NCBI GenBank assembly: GCA_027057345.1
Contig: JALUIX010000058.1
Coordinates: 1-64,000, forward strand
Direction of reading: 5' to 3'
Source of the DNA: S144-45 sp015494035
GTDB taxonomy: Bacteria; Pseudomonadota; Gammaproteobacteria; Xanthomonadales; Marinicellaceae
DNA length: 64,000 bases
Below are positions 52,662-61,819 of the stretch, in pieces; position 1 is the stretch's first letter, and every line of letters starts with the position of its first letter. The notes under the pieces are model-generated. The model searched no databases. It had not been told where the DNA came from and saw only the letters and a list, made by a program, of their open reading frames with translations. A program made the translations under genes and the position numbers.

Positions 52662-53462
52662 TCATGCGCCGCTGCCCTGCTGCCATAACACGCCCAGGAT
52701 GGCCAGACCCAGAACAATGCGGTAAATGGCAAACACTGCCAGTGGGGTTTTCTGCAGGAAACGCAGAAACCAGCCTATGGTGGCCATGGCCGTGACAAAA
52801 CTCACCCCTGTCACCAGCAGCAACAAGGCATAAGAAAATTCCGCCGGTTGACGAATGACTTTGAGGCTGCCATAGGCGGTTACCAGCATCAAGGCGGGGA
52901 TGGCCAAAAGAAAGGAGCCGCGGGCGGCGGTTTGTTTGTCCAGGCCCATCAGCAGACCGCCGGTGAGCGTGACACCCGAACGCGAGGCACCGGGGATCAA
53001 AGCCAGCACCTGCCAGATGCCCATTTTGATCAGGTGCCCGGGTTTCAGCTGTTTTTCCCGCGCCTGATGCAGCAACTCGGCCACCCACAGCAATAGCCCA
53101 AAAGCGATGCTGCTTAAAGCGATGACCCAGGCTGATCGCAACTGCGTTTCAATCAGGTCGTGAAACAACAGACCAAACACGGCCAGGGGTAGTGTGGCCA
53201 CAACCAGAGCGGCGGCCAGCGCGCGGTTTTCTCCGCTCAGCATGGCCAGCAGATCCTGTCGGAAATACCAGATCACAGCCAACAGGGTGCCAAAATGCGC
53301 CGCAATGTCCACGACCACGCCCTGATCCGGCCAGCCTGTGAGCCATGACAACAGAATCAGGTGGGCCGAGGAAGACACGGGCAGAAACTCGGTCACGCCC
53401 TGTAATAGGGCCAAAACCAAAGCCTGCAACCAGCTAATGTCCGCCACCACTGGGGAAACCAT
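52662..53462 (-). CDS. uppP: Undecaprenyl-diphosphatase UppP (BacA)
   Basis: Recycles undecaprenyl diphosphate to the carrier phosphate for peptidoglycan and other surface polymers; membrane enzyme with about eight helices. 266 residues. The catalytic motifs QGVTEFLPVSSSAHL (about 21-35) and PGASRSGVTLTGGLL (about 155-169) are both present. It begins two bases after the TPR/sulfotransferase-like gene. Confidence 0.95.
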   Translation of the reverse strand: MVSPVVADISWLQALVLALLQGVTEFLPVSSSAHLILLSWLTGWPDQGVVVDIAAHFGTLLAVIWYFRQDLLAMLSGENRALAAALVVATLPLAVFGLLFHDLIETQLRSAWVIALSSIAFGLLLWVAELLHQAREKQLKPGHLIKMGIWQVLALIPGASRSGVTLTGGLLMGLDKQTAARGSFLLAIPALMLVTAYGSLKVIRQPAEFSYALLLLVTGVSFVTAMATIGWFLRFLQKTPLAVFAIYRIVLGLAILGVLWQQGSGA

Positions 53463-53464
53463 GT

Positions 53465-55564
53465 TCAGTCGCCTTTAGCCGCTGGCTCGTTATCACCAGA
53501 CTGGCCCGCAGGCCCGGCTGTTTTTTTGCCTTCCGCGTTATCACCCAGGTGTTTGGCGTAACTTTTCCAATGCCCTTCTTCAAAACGGCTGGTTCGCCAC
53601 CAGGGTACATCGCGCAGCACCGGCTTCTCCAATGGCTTGTTGAAAATGCTTTGCAGGTGCTTGAGCGTGGCCTCATCACCCGCCAGCCATTTGTCAGTAT
53701 TGACCTGTTCAACATTCAGGCCCATGCCGATCAGCTGATTGACGGTGCGCGTCCAGTCCTTCGCTTCGATAGGTTCTGCACCAAAGGCATGTTGATGCAA
53801 CCAGATATCAGGGGAGTTCCGTTGCAGCACCACCACCCTGGCCTCGGGAAAAAAGCGCTTGATGAGCTTGGCCTGATGGGGGTTAAGAAACATGAAATCC
53901 ACCACGTCACGATCTTCACCACCCAACCACGGCTTGATGTGATCCCAGTAAACGGTGCGCTCGTTGGTGATGGTTTCCTTGCCCAAGGCATCCAGATCCG
54001 CGGTTTTCTGCAGGGCGTAAAAGATATCAGGCCGCCCCAGGCCTGCCAGCCGGTCATTCAACACTTCCAGTCCTTGGGCTTTCAGCCACAGGGCAAATGT
54101 CTGGATGTCGGTGGAATCATAGCCGAGCACAAAAGTGGGAATTTTGTGATTACCTTCTCCCTCAGCCGGCCAGGACTGAATGGTTTTTACTTCTTCTTCG
54201 TCCAGCTCGGGGTATTTGGGTACCCGCCGCAAGGGCGGAACCTGGGCGAAGGTTTCCCAGGCCTGATCAAACTGTTGTTGCCGGTCTTCCAACAGGGCTT
54301 TGGATTGCAACAGGGGCGCCTTGGCCTTGTCATTAAATTTGTCAAACGGGATGGTGAGCAAAAACAGTTCCGCATCCGCCAGCTTGTCCTGGGCAAACAG
54401 GCTCCACAGTTTTAACAGCATGGCCTCGGCATGATTAGGCATCAAGCTCAGGACCTTGTCTGCGGCCGCTTCGGCGGGCTGAGGTTGACCGCTGGCCAGG
54501 TAGGAACGTGCCTGCCCCAGCAAGGCTGTCAGATAACGGGAATCGCCCTCGCTTATCTTCCCGTACGCTTCCAGGGCTTTATCTGGGCGTCCTTGATATT
54601 CGTAGGTTTCCGCCAGGGCCACCTTGGCTTCGGAATCTTCCGGTCGGCTCTCCAATGCCTGCAGCAGCCAGAACCGGGCGTCCGGCCACTGGCCCATCCT
54701 GCTCAGGGCCTGGCCCAGGGTCAGCTTGACTGAAGTGGGGGCGTTTTTCTTCACCACCTCACTCAGGTATTTGGCAGCCAGTGGGTATTGCTTTTCCACA
54801 AACGCGGTGTTGCCTAGAGCAATGAACGATTCGCGCGTTTCGGGGTACTTGCTGACAAAGTCCTTGATCTCATCCGCCGCGGCCTGCAGGTTTCCTGACC
54901 ATAACTGCGACAGGGCCTTGTAATAGCGCGCCAGTGCATCGCCCGGTTCCATGGCCAGCACCTTGTCAAAATAACGCTCGGCGCCGGCCCAGTTGCGTTT
55001 TTCATACAAGCCCTTGCCGATCATTAATTTGATCGCCGTGTTATCCGGGTGTTGCTCTTCCAGTTGGGTCAGGTCTGACAAGGCCTGTTCGACCTGACCT
55101 TCTTCGATATTGATATCGTCCAGATGCAAGCGGGCTTCCAGCCCCTCCGGGTTCACATGCAATGCCTGTTTCAGGTGTTGTTTGGCCTGCTTGGTGTTAC
55201 CCAGCTGATTTTCAATAAAACCGGCGCCCACCAGCGCCGCGTACAGGTTGGGGTTTTTTTCGATGGCCCGGTTGTATTCTTCCAATGCCTGCTCGAATTG
55301 CCCGGCTCTGGCCAGGATAGCCCCTTTAAGTTGATGGTAGGCTGGCGCAAATTCATTGCCTTGCAGTGCCTTGTTGACCCATTTGAGCGCCTCGTCAAGG
55401 CGGTTTTCACCCAGGTATAAGGTGGCCAGGGTATACATCAGGTCGGTGTTTTCCGGTTCATCCTGCAGCAATTCAAGGTAACCTTTTTCGGCTTCGTCAA
55501 TGCGGCCTGCCTTGTGCCATTCCATGACCTGGGACAATTTGTTGGGGTTTTCTTCTGTACTCAT
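53465..55564 (-). CDS. TPR protein with degenerate sulfotransferase-like C-terminus
   Basis: 699 residues from the ATG at 55564 (GAGAA 7 bases upstream). About 10-12 tetratricopeptide repeats fill residues 8-430. The C-terminal 260 residues resemble the domain of TPR-linked sulfotransferases: WYWDHIKPWLG, RVVVLQRNSPDIWLHQHAFG and NQLIGMGLNV mark the 3'-phosphate-binding region. The expected PAPS P-loop (PRSGTT-like) is replaced by FVLGYDSTDIQTFALWL. It may therefore bind a sulfated or phosphorylated partner without catalysis. No signal peptide. It leads an operon with uppP, hemH and a hydrolase. Confidence 0.72.
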   Translation of the reverse strand: MSTEENPNKLSQVMEWHKAGRIDEAEKGYLELLQDEPENTDLMYTLATLYLGENRLDEALKWVNKALQGNEFAPAYHQLKGAILARAGQFEQALEEYNRAIEKNPNLYAALVGAGFIENQLGNTKQAKQHLKQALHVNPEGLEARLHLDDINIEEGQVEQALSDLTQLEEQHPDNTAIKLMIGKGLYEKRNWAGAERYFDKVLAMEPGDALARYYKALSQLWSGNLQAAADEIKDFVSKYPETRESFIALGNTAFVEKQYPLAAKYLSEVVKKNAPTSVKLTLGQALSRMGQWPDARFWLLQALESRPEDSEAKVALAETYEYQGRPDKALEAYGKISEGDSRYLTALLGQARSYLASGQPQPAEAAADKVLSLMPNHAEAMLLKLWSLFAQDKLADAELFLLTIPFDKFNDKAKAPLLQSKALLEDRQQQFDQAWETFAQVPPLRRVPKYPELDEEEVKTIQSWPAEGEGNHKIPTFVLGYDSTDIQTFALWLKAQGLEVLNDRLAGLGRPDIFYALQKTADLDALGKETITNERTVYWDHIKPWLGGEDRDVVDFMFLNPHQAKLIKRFFPEARVVVLQRNSPDIWLHQHAFGAEPIEAKDWTRTVNQLIGMGLNVEQVNTDKWLAGDEATLKHLQSIFNKPLEKPVLRDVPWWRTSRFEEGHWKSYAKHLGDNAEGKKTAGPAGQSGDNEPAAKGD

Positions 55565-55687
55565 GGTTGTTCTCGTTTGGTGTTTAAACCGGTACCGGAC
55601 TGCCTCATCCCCAATCACTGGGCCATTAATCACTAGTGGGGTGTTTTGGGATAAGACGCAATCGTCTACGTGGTTTTCAAGAAGCTA

Positions 55688-56644
55688 TTATCCGTGTTTT
55701 TGCAGTTGTCTGCTGATGTATGTTTCCACCCAGCTGTGCCCGCGCCAATCCGTGACAAAGCCGCAATGACCCCCTTGCGGCATTTTCAACAGGCGAATGT
55801 TTTCTTTTCCTTCCATCCGTTTGAAATCCTTTACAGGGATAATGGGGTCATCTTCAGCCGTGATTACATGGGTTGGGGCCTGTAACGCATTCAATACAGT
55901 CTCGGTTAATTCATAGCCCCGGTAATACTCGGTGGTCTTTTCAAACGGCGTGTGTTGCAGAACCAGTTCCTGGGTCAGCGCATCCAGCGAACGGTGTTTT
56001 TTCCAGCCTTTCCCTGTAAAAATTTCCGGGTAGTGTTGCTGCTTGCGCTGCAGGGACTTTTTCCATTTACGCAGAAAATAACGGCGATAAACCGGACTGG
56101 CCTCTATGGCCAACATGGCACTGCGGGGATCCACCACCGGAGACACGGCAAACACCTGGGCCAGTTTAATCCCTTTGTCACTGGCCACGGCGTTGACCCG
56201 TATTGCAAAATTTCCACCCAGGGAAAAACCGGCCAGAAATAAATGCCGAGGCTGGTATTTGTCTTGCAGCGTTCTCACGGCATCAGCCACTTCGTCCAGC
56301 CGGCAGGAATGAAACAGTCCCCGGTTCAGGTGGTGCGTGTTGCCGTGATCGCGAAAATTCAAGCGGGCAATGCTGATTCCCTGGCGATAAAGGGTGTCAG
56401 CCAGCAGCTGGATGTAGGTGGACTCTGAACGCCCTTCCCAGCCATGCAACAAAACCACCAGTTGCTTTGGGACGCAATCCTCTTCTGCCGCGGCATAGCG
56501 GCACAAGAGTCTGGCATCAGGCGTTTGCAACACGATGTCCTCGCTTTTTACCTGCACCGGGTTGCTGTGCCGCAGTCGACGTAAACGCCAGGATGAACTG
56601 GCCAGCACGCTTTGTACGTGCGGATTGTCAAGAACACGTTTCAT
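55688..56644 (-). CDS. YheT-family alpha/beta hydrolase
   Basis: 318 residues with LLHGWEGRSESTYIQLL, the strand FAGFSLGGNFAIRV (Ser near 145), Asp in TAEDDPIIPV and His in PQGGHCGFV: a complete triad of the YheT/embryogenesis-associated hydrolase group. The ATG at 56644 overlaps the acyltransferase TGA in ATGA. Substrate unknown; the neighbours suggest fatty acyl chemistry. Confidence 0.9.
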   Translation of the reverse strand: MKRVLDNPHVQSVLASSSWRLRRLRHSNPVQVKSEDIVLQTPDARLLCRYAAAEEDCVPKQLVVLLHGWEGRSESTYIQLLADTLYRQGISIARLNFRDHGNTHHLNRGLFHSCRLDEVADAVRTLQDKYQPRHLFLAGFSLGGNFAIRVNAVASDKGIKLAQVFAVSPVVDPRSAMLAIEASPVYRRYFLRKWKKSLQRKQQHYPEIFTGKGWKKHRSLDALTQELVLQHTPFEKTTEYYRGYELTETVLNALQAPTHVITAEDDPIIPVKDFKRMEGKENIRLLKMPQGGHCGFVTDWRGHSWVETYISRQLQKHG

Positions 56645-57420
56645 GCTGGCCAATAGTGGTCTTTGATCAGTTGCTGCTCAATGGCTTGCTGGGCACGTTG
56701 TGCCAGGTGACGGGTTTCAGGCCGTTGGCCATCAATGGTGTTGGTAGTCAATGGCGGTAACCAGGGCACCGGAACACGACCGGGTGGCATTTTCAGCAAG
56801 CGCCAGACGTTATGTAAAAATGTTTCTCCCCCGTGAAAAGGCAAGGCGTGATGGCGTTGTTGGCGGTGATTCCAGTATTCAATGGCCACCGGCTGAATGG
56901 GGCTTTGTGTTTCAACAGCAGCCCGCAACAGCTGGCGATGAAAGCGCCCCAGTGCCGACCCATCGGTGGTTTTCCCTTCGGGAAAGACTGCCACGTTGCG
57001 CCCTTCTTTCAGCCGTTGTTGCAGGGCCTGCAACACGCGTTGGCGCGAATCGCTCCGTCCACGCTGATGAAAAACCGTTTCCCCACATTTGACCACCCAA
57101 CCCAAAAGTGGCCAGCGGGCAATTTCTGCCTTGGCCACAAAACCGGCGGTGACCCTGCTATGAATGACCGGGATATCCAGCCAGGACACGTGATTGGCCA
57201 CCAGAAAAACCGGCGCACTGGCCGGCTGACCCGCATGACTCACCGTTAAGCCAAACACGTTCAACAAAGCAGTGGACCAGGCACGCACGACACGATCATA
57301 GCCCGCCCTGCTTTGTCTGCGACGCAACACGGCCAGGCTCAGCAACACCACAGGCAGCACGCCCAGCAACATCAGCAACAGGCCACTGCCGCGGCCTATC
57401 AGACGCAGCGTACTTTTCAA
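56641..57420 (-). CDS. 1-acylglycerol-3-phosphate acyltransferase-like (PlsC family)
   Basis: 259 residues with an N-terminal membrane helix (about 10-31), the H-x4-D motif NHVSWLD (about 76-82), and FPEGKTTDGSALGRFH (box III). Likely acylates lysophosphatidate or a related lysolipid at the inner membrane. It begins at a TTG that overlaps the TGA of the thioesterase. Middle gene of the thioesterase-acyltransferase-YheT unit. Confidence 0.88.
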   Translation of the reverse strand: MKSTLRLIGRGSGLLLMLLGVLPVVLLSLAVLRRRQSRAGYDRVVRAWSTALLNVFGLTVSHAGQPASAPVFLVANHVSWLDIPVIHSRVTAGFVAKAEIARWPLLGWVVKCGETVFHQRGRSDSRQRVLQALQQRLKEGRNVAVFPEGKTTDGSALGRFHRQLLRAAVETQSPIQPVAIEYWNHRQQRHHALPFHGGETFLHNVWRLLKMPPGRVPVPWLPPLTTNTIDGQRPETRHLAQRAQQAIEQQLIKDHYWPA

Positions 57421-57839
57421 TGGTTTTCTGCCTGAATCACACTGACTGTCAAACGAGCCACGGCCACGCGTTTATCGTCTTGATTACGAATATCGATGTC
57501 CCAAACCTGGGTGCGTCTGCCCACATGCACTGGCCGGGCACAGGCATGGACTGTGCCCTCACGTTGCGCCCGCAGGTGGTTAATGTTGAGTTCCAGCCCC
57601 ACGGCCTCCTGGTCCTCTTCCAGCATGAGGTAGGCGCCGATGCTGGCCACGGTCTCGGCCAGGGCAGCACTGGCGCCACCGTGCAACAGGCCAAAAGGCT
57701 GACGGGTGCATTCCTTCACCGGCATGCTGGCACACAGGCTGTCAGCATTCAATTGGGTTAGCTGAATGTTGAGGCATTGCGCCAGTCCCGTGGTGGCAAA
57801 CTGGTTGAGTTGTTCAAGGCTGATTTCTTTTTTCCACAT
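57417..57839 (-). CDS. Hotdog-fold acyl-CoA thioesterase (PaaI/EntH type)
   Basis: 140 residues with the hotdog signature FGLLHGGASAALAETVASIG (about 49-68) and LNINHLRAQREG, as in YdiI/EntH-type thioesterases that release CoA or ACP from acyl or aromatic thioesters. The catalytic Glu is in AALAETVAS. Cytosolic. First gene of a three-gene unit with successive 4-base overlaps; 55 bases separate it from a repeat remnant. Confidence 0.9.
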   Translation of the reverse strand: MWKKEISLEQLNQFATTGLAQCLNIQLTQLNADSLCASMPVKECTRQPFGLLHGGASAALAETVASIGAYLMLEEDQEAVGLELNINHLRAQREGTVHACARPVHVGRRTQVWDIDIRNQDDKRVAVARLTVSVIQAENH

Positions 57840-57894
57840 GCTCGGGTTGCCTGTGCTGTGTCGCGCTTTGGTTTTCTTGGATCAGAGTAGCTAA

Positions 57895-57914
57895 GGAAGC
57901 TTTCGAGAGCTGCC
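57895..57914. repeat. 20 bp fold-back remnant (copy 9)
   Basis: GGAAGCTTTCGAGAGCTGCC between CTAA and TTAA: just the two outer ends of the fold-back element joined, after near-total internal deletion. The right-hand TTAA contains the stop of the 57915-58379 gene. Confidence 0.55.
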
Positions 57915-58379
57915 TTAATGATAAACCCGGTTTTTATGACGTATCCACCCTCCGGCATGACGGCCTGCGGGATCAGCGTGAGTCCAATGCAACAGCCCGC
58001 CCTTGGCGTTGTTTTCAAACTGGCCATACACTTCCAGGGTATCTCCAGCCTGCAGGGGTACCACCGGCGCCAGATCAATATTGTGAGCCACCAGTAGCGT
58101 GTGGTCGCGACCCGGTACCTGCATCAACCATCGCTGGTGCCGACTGCCCTGATTATCAGTTTTAAGCACCTTGAGCACGGTTCCCTGTACCCGTACCATG
58201 CGACCGTCTTGCCAGCTGGCAGGCGCAGCGATTGCACCGTCATTACTGCCAGGGACAACCCGATTAGACCAGGGCCAGCTGTTGCTATTCTGCTTTAGCA
58301 GCCAGGTAGCTGCCAGCAGCAGCACCAACAACAGCCATTTTTTCTTTTTTATCAGGCGCTGCAGAACCCGTCCATTCAT
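57915..58379 (-). CDS. DUF3465 family protein
   Basis: 154 residues: N-terminal membrane segment (about 14-29, KWLLLVLLLAATWLL), then an OB-like DUF3465 domain with VRVQGTVLKVLKTDNQGSRHQRW, LLVAHNIDLAPV and the closing HWTHADPAGRHAGGWIRH. Family function unknown; probably faces the periplasm. 6 bases after the glutaredoxin fusion gene. Its TAA stop falls in the CTAA/TTAA flanking the repeat remnant. Confidence 0.82.
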   Translation of the reverse strand: MNGRVLQRLIKKKKWLLLVLLLAATWLLKQNSNSWPWSNRVVPGSNDGAIAAPASWQDGRMVRVQGTVLKVLKTDNQGSRHQRWLMQVPGRDHTLLVAHNIDLAPVVPLQAGDTLEVYGQFENNAKGGLLHWTHADPAGRHAGGWIRHKNRVYH

Positions 58380-58385
58380 TGGCTG

Positions 58386-59291
58386 TCAATCGCCCAAGGA
58401 TTGCCAGGCAGCGATGCCTCCGGCCAGGTTATGCACATTGCTAAAGCCTTTCTTGCGAAAGAATTCTGCCGCACCCTGGCTGGTATTGCCCATGTTGCAG
58501 ACGAAAACCAGTGGCGTGTCCTTGGGCATCTGTTCGATTTCGGCAATGCTGTTTTTGTCCAGCCTGCGCGCGCCCGGAACGGTACCAGCTGCCATTTGCT
58601 GTTCGGATCGCACGTCATAAATTTTGAAGTTCTCACCCGCATCCAGTCTTTGTTTCAGCGCCTGGGCACTGAGTTGATTAACCGGTGCCGGTTCATTCGG
58701 GTTGCGAATTACCAGACCTGAGCCCTGGATATCATCCACCCAGTCGATTTCGATGCCATTTGCCCGTTTGGCGGTACCGATATCCATGTAGATGGGAATG
58801 CCATTGGCATCAGCCACTATCTCATAGCCCTTGGGTTGCTCCACACTGAAACGGGTGTTGAACTGATCATCAATATTCAGGTACAGCACTTGCTCGCCCA
58901 GTTCTTCGAGCCCGGATTCGATGTGTTTTCGGGCCTCATCGGTGATGGTGATTTCAGGTGCCGTGCGATCCGGTGGTGCCAGCCCAAGCAGTTCATGCAA
59001 CTCGCCAGTATTGTACATTTCTGTAATAATATCGTTTCCACCCACCAGTTCACTGTCCACATAAAGCTGCGGGATGGTGGGCCACTGCCCGTACTGCTTG
59101 ATGCCTTCCCGGATGGACTGATCTTCCAGTACATTGACGGTGGCAAAGTCCTCGCCCAGGACGTCTCGCAAAATGCGCACGGTGTTGGCAGAAAAACCGC
59201 ACATGGGCGCTTGCGGTGTGCCTTTCATAAACAGCACCACCGGCTGACTCTTGACCATCTGGTCAATTTTTTCCATTACTTTATCTGTCAT
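58386..59291 (-). CDS. grxD: Monothiol glutaredoxin fused to A-type and rhodanese domains
   Basis: 301 residues, three modules. Residues about 1-105: monothiol Grx4 with CGFS in APMCGFSANTV and the WPTIPQLYVDSELVGGNDI stretch, which coordinates a 2Fe-2S cluster with glutathione. About 115-195: an iron-sulfur A-type (HesB/IscA-like) fold, ITITDEARKHIESGLEEL and GIEIDWVDDIQGSG, but with none of the usual cysteines. About 205-301: rhodanese with active-site loop VCNMGNTS. This architecture is known in Xanthomonadales. AGGAA lies 7 bases before the ATG. 13 bases after gyrB. Likely serves iron-sulfur cluster trafficking. Confidence 0.9.
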   Translation of the reverse strand: MTDKVMEKIDQMVKSQPVVLFMKGTPQAPMCGFSANTVRILRDVLGEDFATVNVLEDQSIREGIKQYGQWPTIPQLYVDSELVGGNDIITEMYNTGELHELLGLAPPDRTAPEITITDEARKHIESGLEELGEQVLYLNIDDQFNTRFSVEQPKGYEIVADANGIPIYMDIGTAKRANGIEIDWVDDIQGSGLVIRNPNEPAPVNQLSAQALKQRLDAGENFKIYDVRSEQQMAAGTVPGARRLDKNSIAEIEQMPKDTPLVFVCNMGNTSQGAAEFFRKKGFSNVHNLAGGIAAWQSLGD

Positions 59292-59304
59292 TTTTCTGTT
59301 CCTT

Positions 59305-61692
59305 TTACACGTCAATATTGGTGGCGTACAAGGCATTTTTTTCTATAAAGTCCCGACGCGGTTCCACCACATCGCCCATCAGGGTGGAAAACACTTCATC
59401 CGCCTTGACCGCATCCTCGATGGTGACTTGCAACATCCGTCGGGTTTCCGGGTTCATGGTCGTCTCCCACAATTGCTCCGGGTTCATTTCACCCAGGCCC
59501 TTGAATCGCTGGATGGTGAGGCCCTTGCGCGCCATGCTCAACAGTTTTTCCACGGCCTCCTGCAGGTTTTTAACGGGTATTTCCTTGTCGCCCTTGCGCA
59601 GGTAGGCCCCGGCTTCAAACAAGTCGCTGACATGCTGGTTCAAGGCGCTCATGGCCTGGTAATCGGCCGACTGGAAGAAAGCCAGGGGTAATGTGGTGGT
59701 ATAGGTCAGCCCATTGGCGCTTTTGGTAAATGCCAAAGCGCTGTTTTCATGCCGCACGCTCCAGTTAACGCCGGTTTTCATGCCCTGATTGAGTTTTTCC
59801 TGGGCGGTGCTTACCCAGTCTGCCAGACTGCCCGTGGCTGTCAGTTGGTCTTCATCCAGAACCGGCATCTCCATCAGGGTACGCAAGACCCGTACATCGT
59901 GATGCAGTTCCAGTCTTCTGATGATGTCATTAACCTGCAGGTAGTGCATCACCAGTTTTTCCAGGCCTTCGCCCGTCAATGGCGGTGCACCCGGGGCATA
60001 ATGCAGTTCTGCCTTGTCCAGTGCTCGGGCCAACAGGTACTGGTTCAGCTCGGCGTCGTCTTTGAGGTAACTTTCCTGTTTACCCTGTTTGATTTTGTAC
60101 AAGGGCGGCTGTCCAATGTAAATATGGCCCCGCTCCACCAGTTCCGGCATCTGCCGATAGAAAAATGTCAGCAACAGGGTGCGAATGTGTGAGCCATCCA
60201 CATCCGCATCGGTCATGATGATAATGCGATGATAACGCAACTTGTCCGGGTCGAAATCGTCCTTGCCGATACCACAACCCAGGGCCGTGATCAGTGTGCC
60301 CACCTCTGCAGAAGCCAGCATCTTGTCGAAACGGGCTTTCTCCACGTTGAGGATTTTGCCTTTCAGGGGCAAAATGGCCTGGTGCTTGCGATCCCGTCCC
60401 TGCTTGGCCGAGCCGCCCGCGGAATCACCCTCCACCAGGAATATTTCACACAGGCTGGGGTCTTTTTCCTGACAATCGGCCAGTTTTCCCGGCAAGCCCG
60501 CAATATCCAAAGCGCCCTTGCGACGCGTCATTTCGCGCGCTTTTCTAGCCGCTTCGCGGGCTCGGGAGGCTTCCACCACCTTGTCAATAATGGCTTTGGC
60601 TTCCTTGGGGTTTTCCAGTAGAAATTCATTTAGTTTTTCACTGACACCTGATTCCACGATGGATTTGATCTCGCTGGATACCAGTTTGTCCTTGGTCTGT
60701 GAAGAAAACTTGGGGTCGGGTGTTTTGACGGAAATCACAGCCACCAGGCCTTCACGACAGTCATCACCGGTGACCTGGATTTTTTTGCTGTTGTGTTTGT
60801 CCAGGTAATTGTTAATGGTGCGTGTCAATGCGCCCCGAAAACCGGCCAGATGGGTGCCGCCGTCTTTCTGCGGAATGTTATTGGTAAAACAGAACACACT
60901 TTCCTGGTAGGAATCCGTCCATTGCATGGCCACTTCCACGGTGGTGCCTTCCTGTTCGTTGGTGAGGAAGTGAATCACCGTCGGATGCAATGGCGTCTTG
61001 CGTTGACTCAAATGCTCGACAAAACTGGCAATGCCGCCTTCGTACTCGAACACATCGTGCTTGCTATCACGCTCGTCCTGTAACTGGATTTTTACGCCGC
61101 GGTTGAGGAACGACAGTTCCCGCAGGCGTTTGGCCAGAATGTCGTAATGAAATTCAACGTCTGAAAAAATGTCTGGTGACGGGTGAAAACGCACTTCCGT
61201 GCCAGTGGCATCCGCCTTTCCAATGACTTCCAGCGGTGAAACCGGCTCGCCCAGGCGGTAGTGTTGCTGGTATTTCTTGCCATCTCGTTGAATGGTCAGG
61301 CTCAGTTCATCGGACAAGGCATTCACCACTGAAACGCCCACGCCATGCAGTCCTCCTGATACCTTGTAGGAGTTATCATCGAATTTGCCGCCTGCGTGCA
61401 GCACCGTCATGATTACTTCTGCGGCAGATTTCCCCTCTTCCTCGTGATAATCAACCGGTATACCACGCCCGTTGTCACGCACACTGACTGAGCCGTCTTT
61501 GTGTATGGTGACCTGAATGTCATCACAGTAACCGGCCAAGGCTTCGTCAATGGCGTTATCCACCACTTCAAAAACCATGTGATGAAGCCCAGTACCGTCA
61601 TCGGTATCGCCAATATACATGCCAGGACGCTTGCGCACCGCATCCAGGCCCTTAAGCACTTTAATGTTGGAAGAATCGTAATTTTGTTGCAT
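59305..61692 (-). CDS. gyrB: DNA gyrase subunit B
   Basis: ATPase and Toprim subunit of gyrase. 795 residues from the ATG at 61692 (E. coli 804). GHKL ATPase region: RKRPGMYIGD, EVVDNAIDEALAG (catalytic Glu, Asn), GGLHGVGVSVVNALS. Toprim with EGDSAGG and DADVDGSHIRTLLLTFF. C-terminal GLGEMNPEQLWETTMNPETR. An 18-residue in-frame upstream extension has poor features and is rejected. Position after recF is the conserved origin-proximal order. Confidence 0.98.
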   Translation of the reverse strand: MQQNYDSSNIKVLKGLDAVRKRPGMYIGDTDDGTGLHHMVFEVVDNAIDEALAGYCDDIQVTIHKDGSVSVRDNGRGIPVDYHEEEGKSAAEVIMTVLHAGGKFDDNSYKVSGGLHGVGVSVVNALSDELSLTIQRDGKKYQQHYRLGEPVSPLEVIGKADATGTEVRFHPSPDIFSDVEFHYDILAKRLRELSFLNRGVKIQLQDERDSKHDVFEYEGGIASFVEHLSQRKTPLHPTVIHFLTNEQEGTTVEVAMQWTDSYQESVFCFTNNIPQKDGGTHLAGFRGALTRTINNYLDKHNSKKIQVTGDDCREGLVAVISVKTPDPKFSSQTKDKLVSSEIKSIVESGVSEKLNEFLLENPKEAKAIIDKVVEASRAREAARKAREMTRRKGALDIAGLPGKLADCQEKDPSLCEIFLVEGDSAGGSAKQGRDRKHQAILPLKGKILNVEKARFDKMLASAEVGTLITALGCGIGKDDFDPDKLRYHRIIIMTDADVDGSHIRTLLLTFFYRQMPELVERGHIYIGQPPLYKIKQGKQESYLKDDAELNQYLLARALDKAELHYAPGAPPLTGEGLEKLVMHYLQVNDIIRRLELHHDVRVLRTLMEMPVLDEDQLTATGSLADWVSTAQEKLNQGMKTGVNWSVRHENSALAFTKSANGLTYTTTLPLAFFQSADYQAMSALNQHVSDLFEAGAYLRKGDKEIPVKNLQEAVEKLLSMARKGLTIQRFKGLGEMNPEQLWETTMNPETRRMLQVTIEDAVKADEVFSTLMGDVVEPRRDFIEKNALYATNIDV

Positions 61693-61819
61693 GAATTTCT
61701 CGTGTAATCGATGGGGTAAATTATACCAGATAAGGCCTGAGGTCACTGAGACTTCGCCTTGTACCCAGTGACAAAGCCGGTGTTCTCAATTCAGGCGTAT
61801 ATTGCCGGTAAGTAACTGC

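Noticed and set aside
52637..52732. Extended N-terminus for ferrochelatase
   Set aside because: It would overlap uppP by about 70 bases and has no similarity to ferrochelatases.
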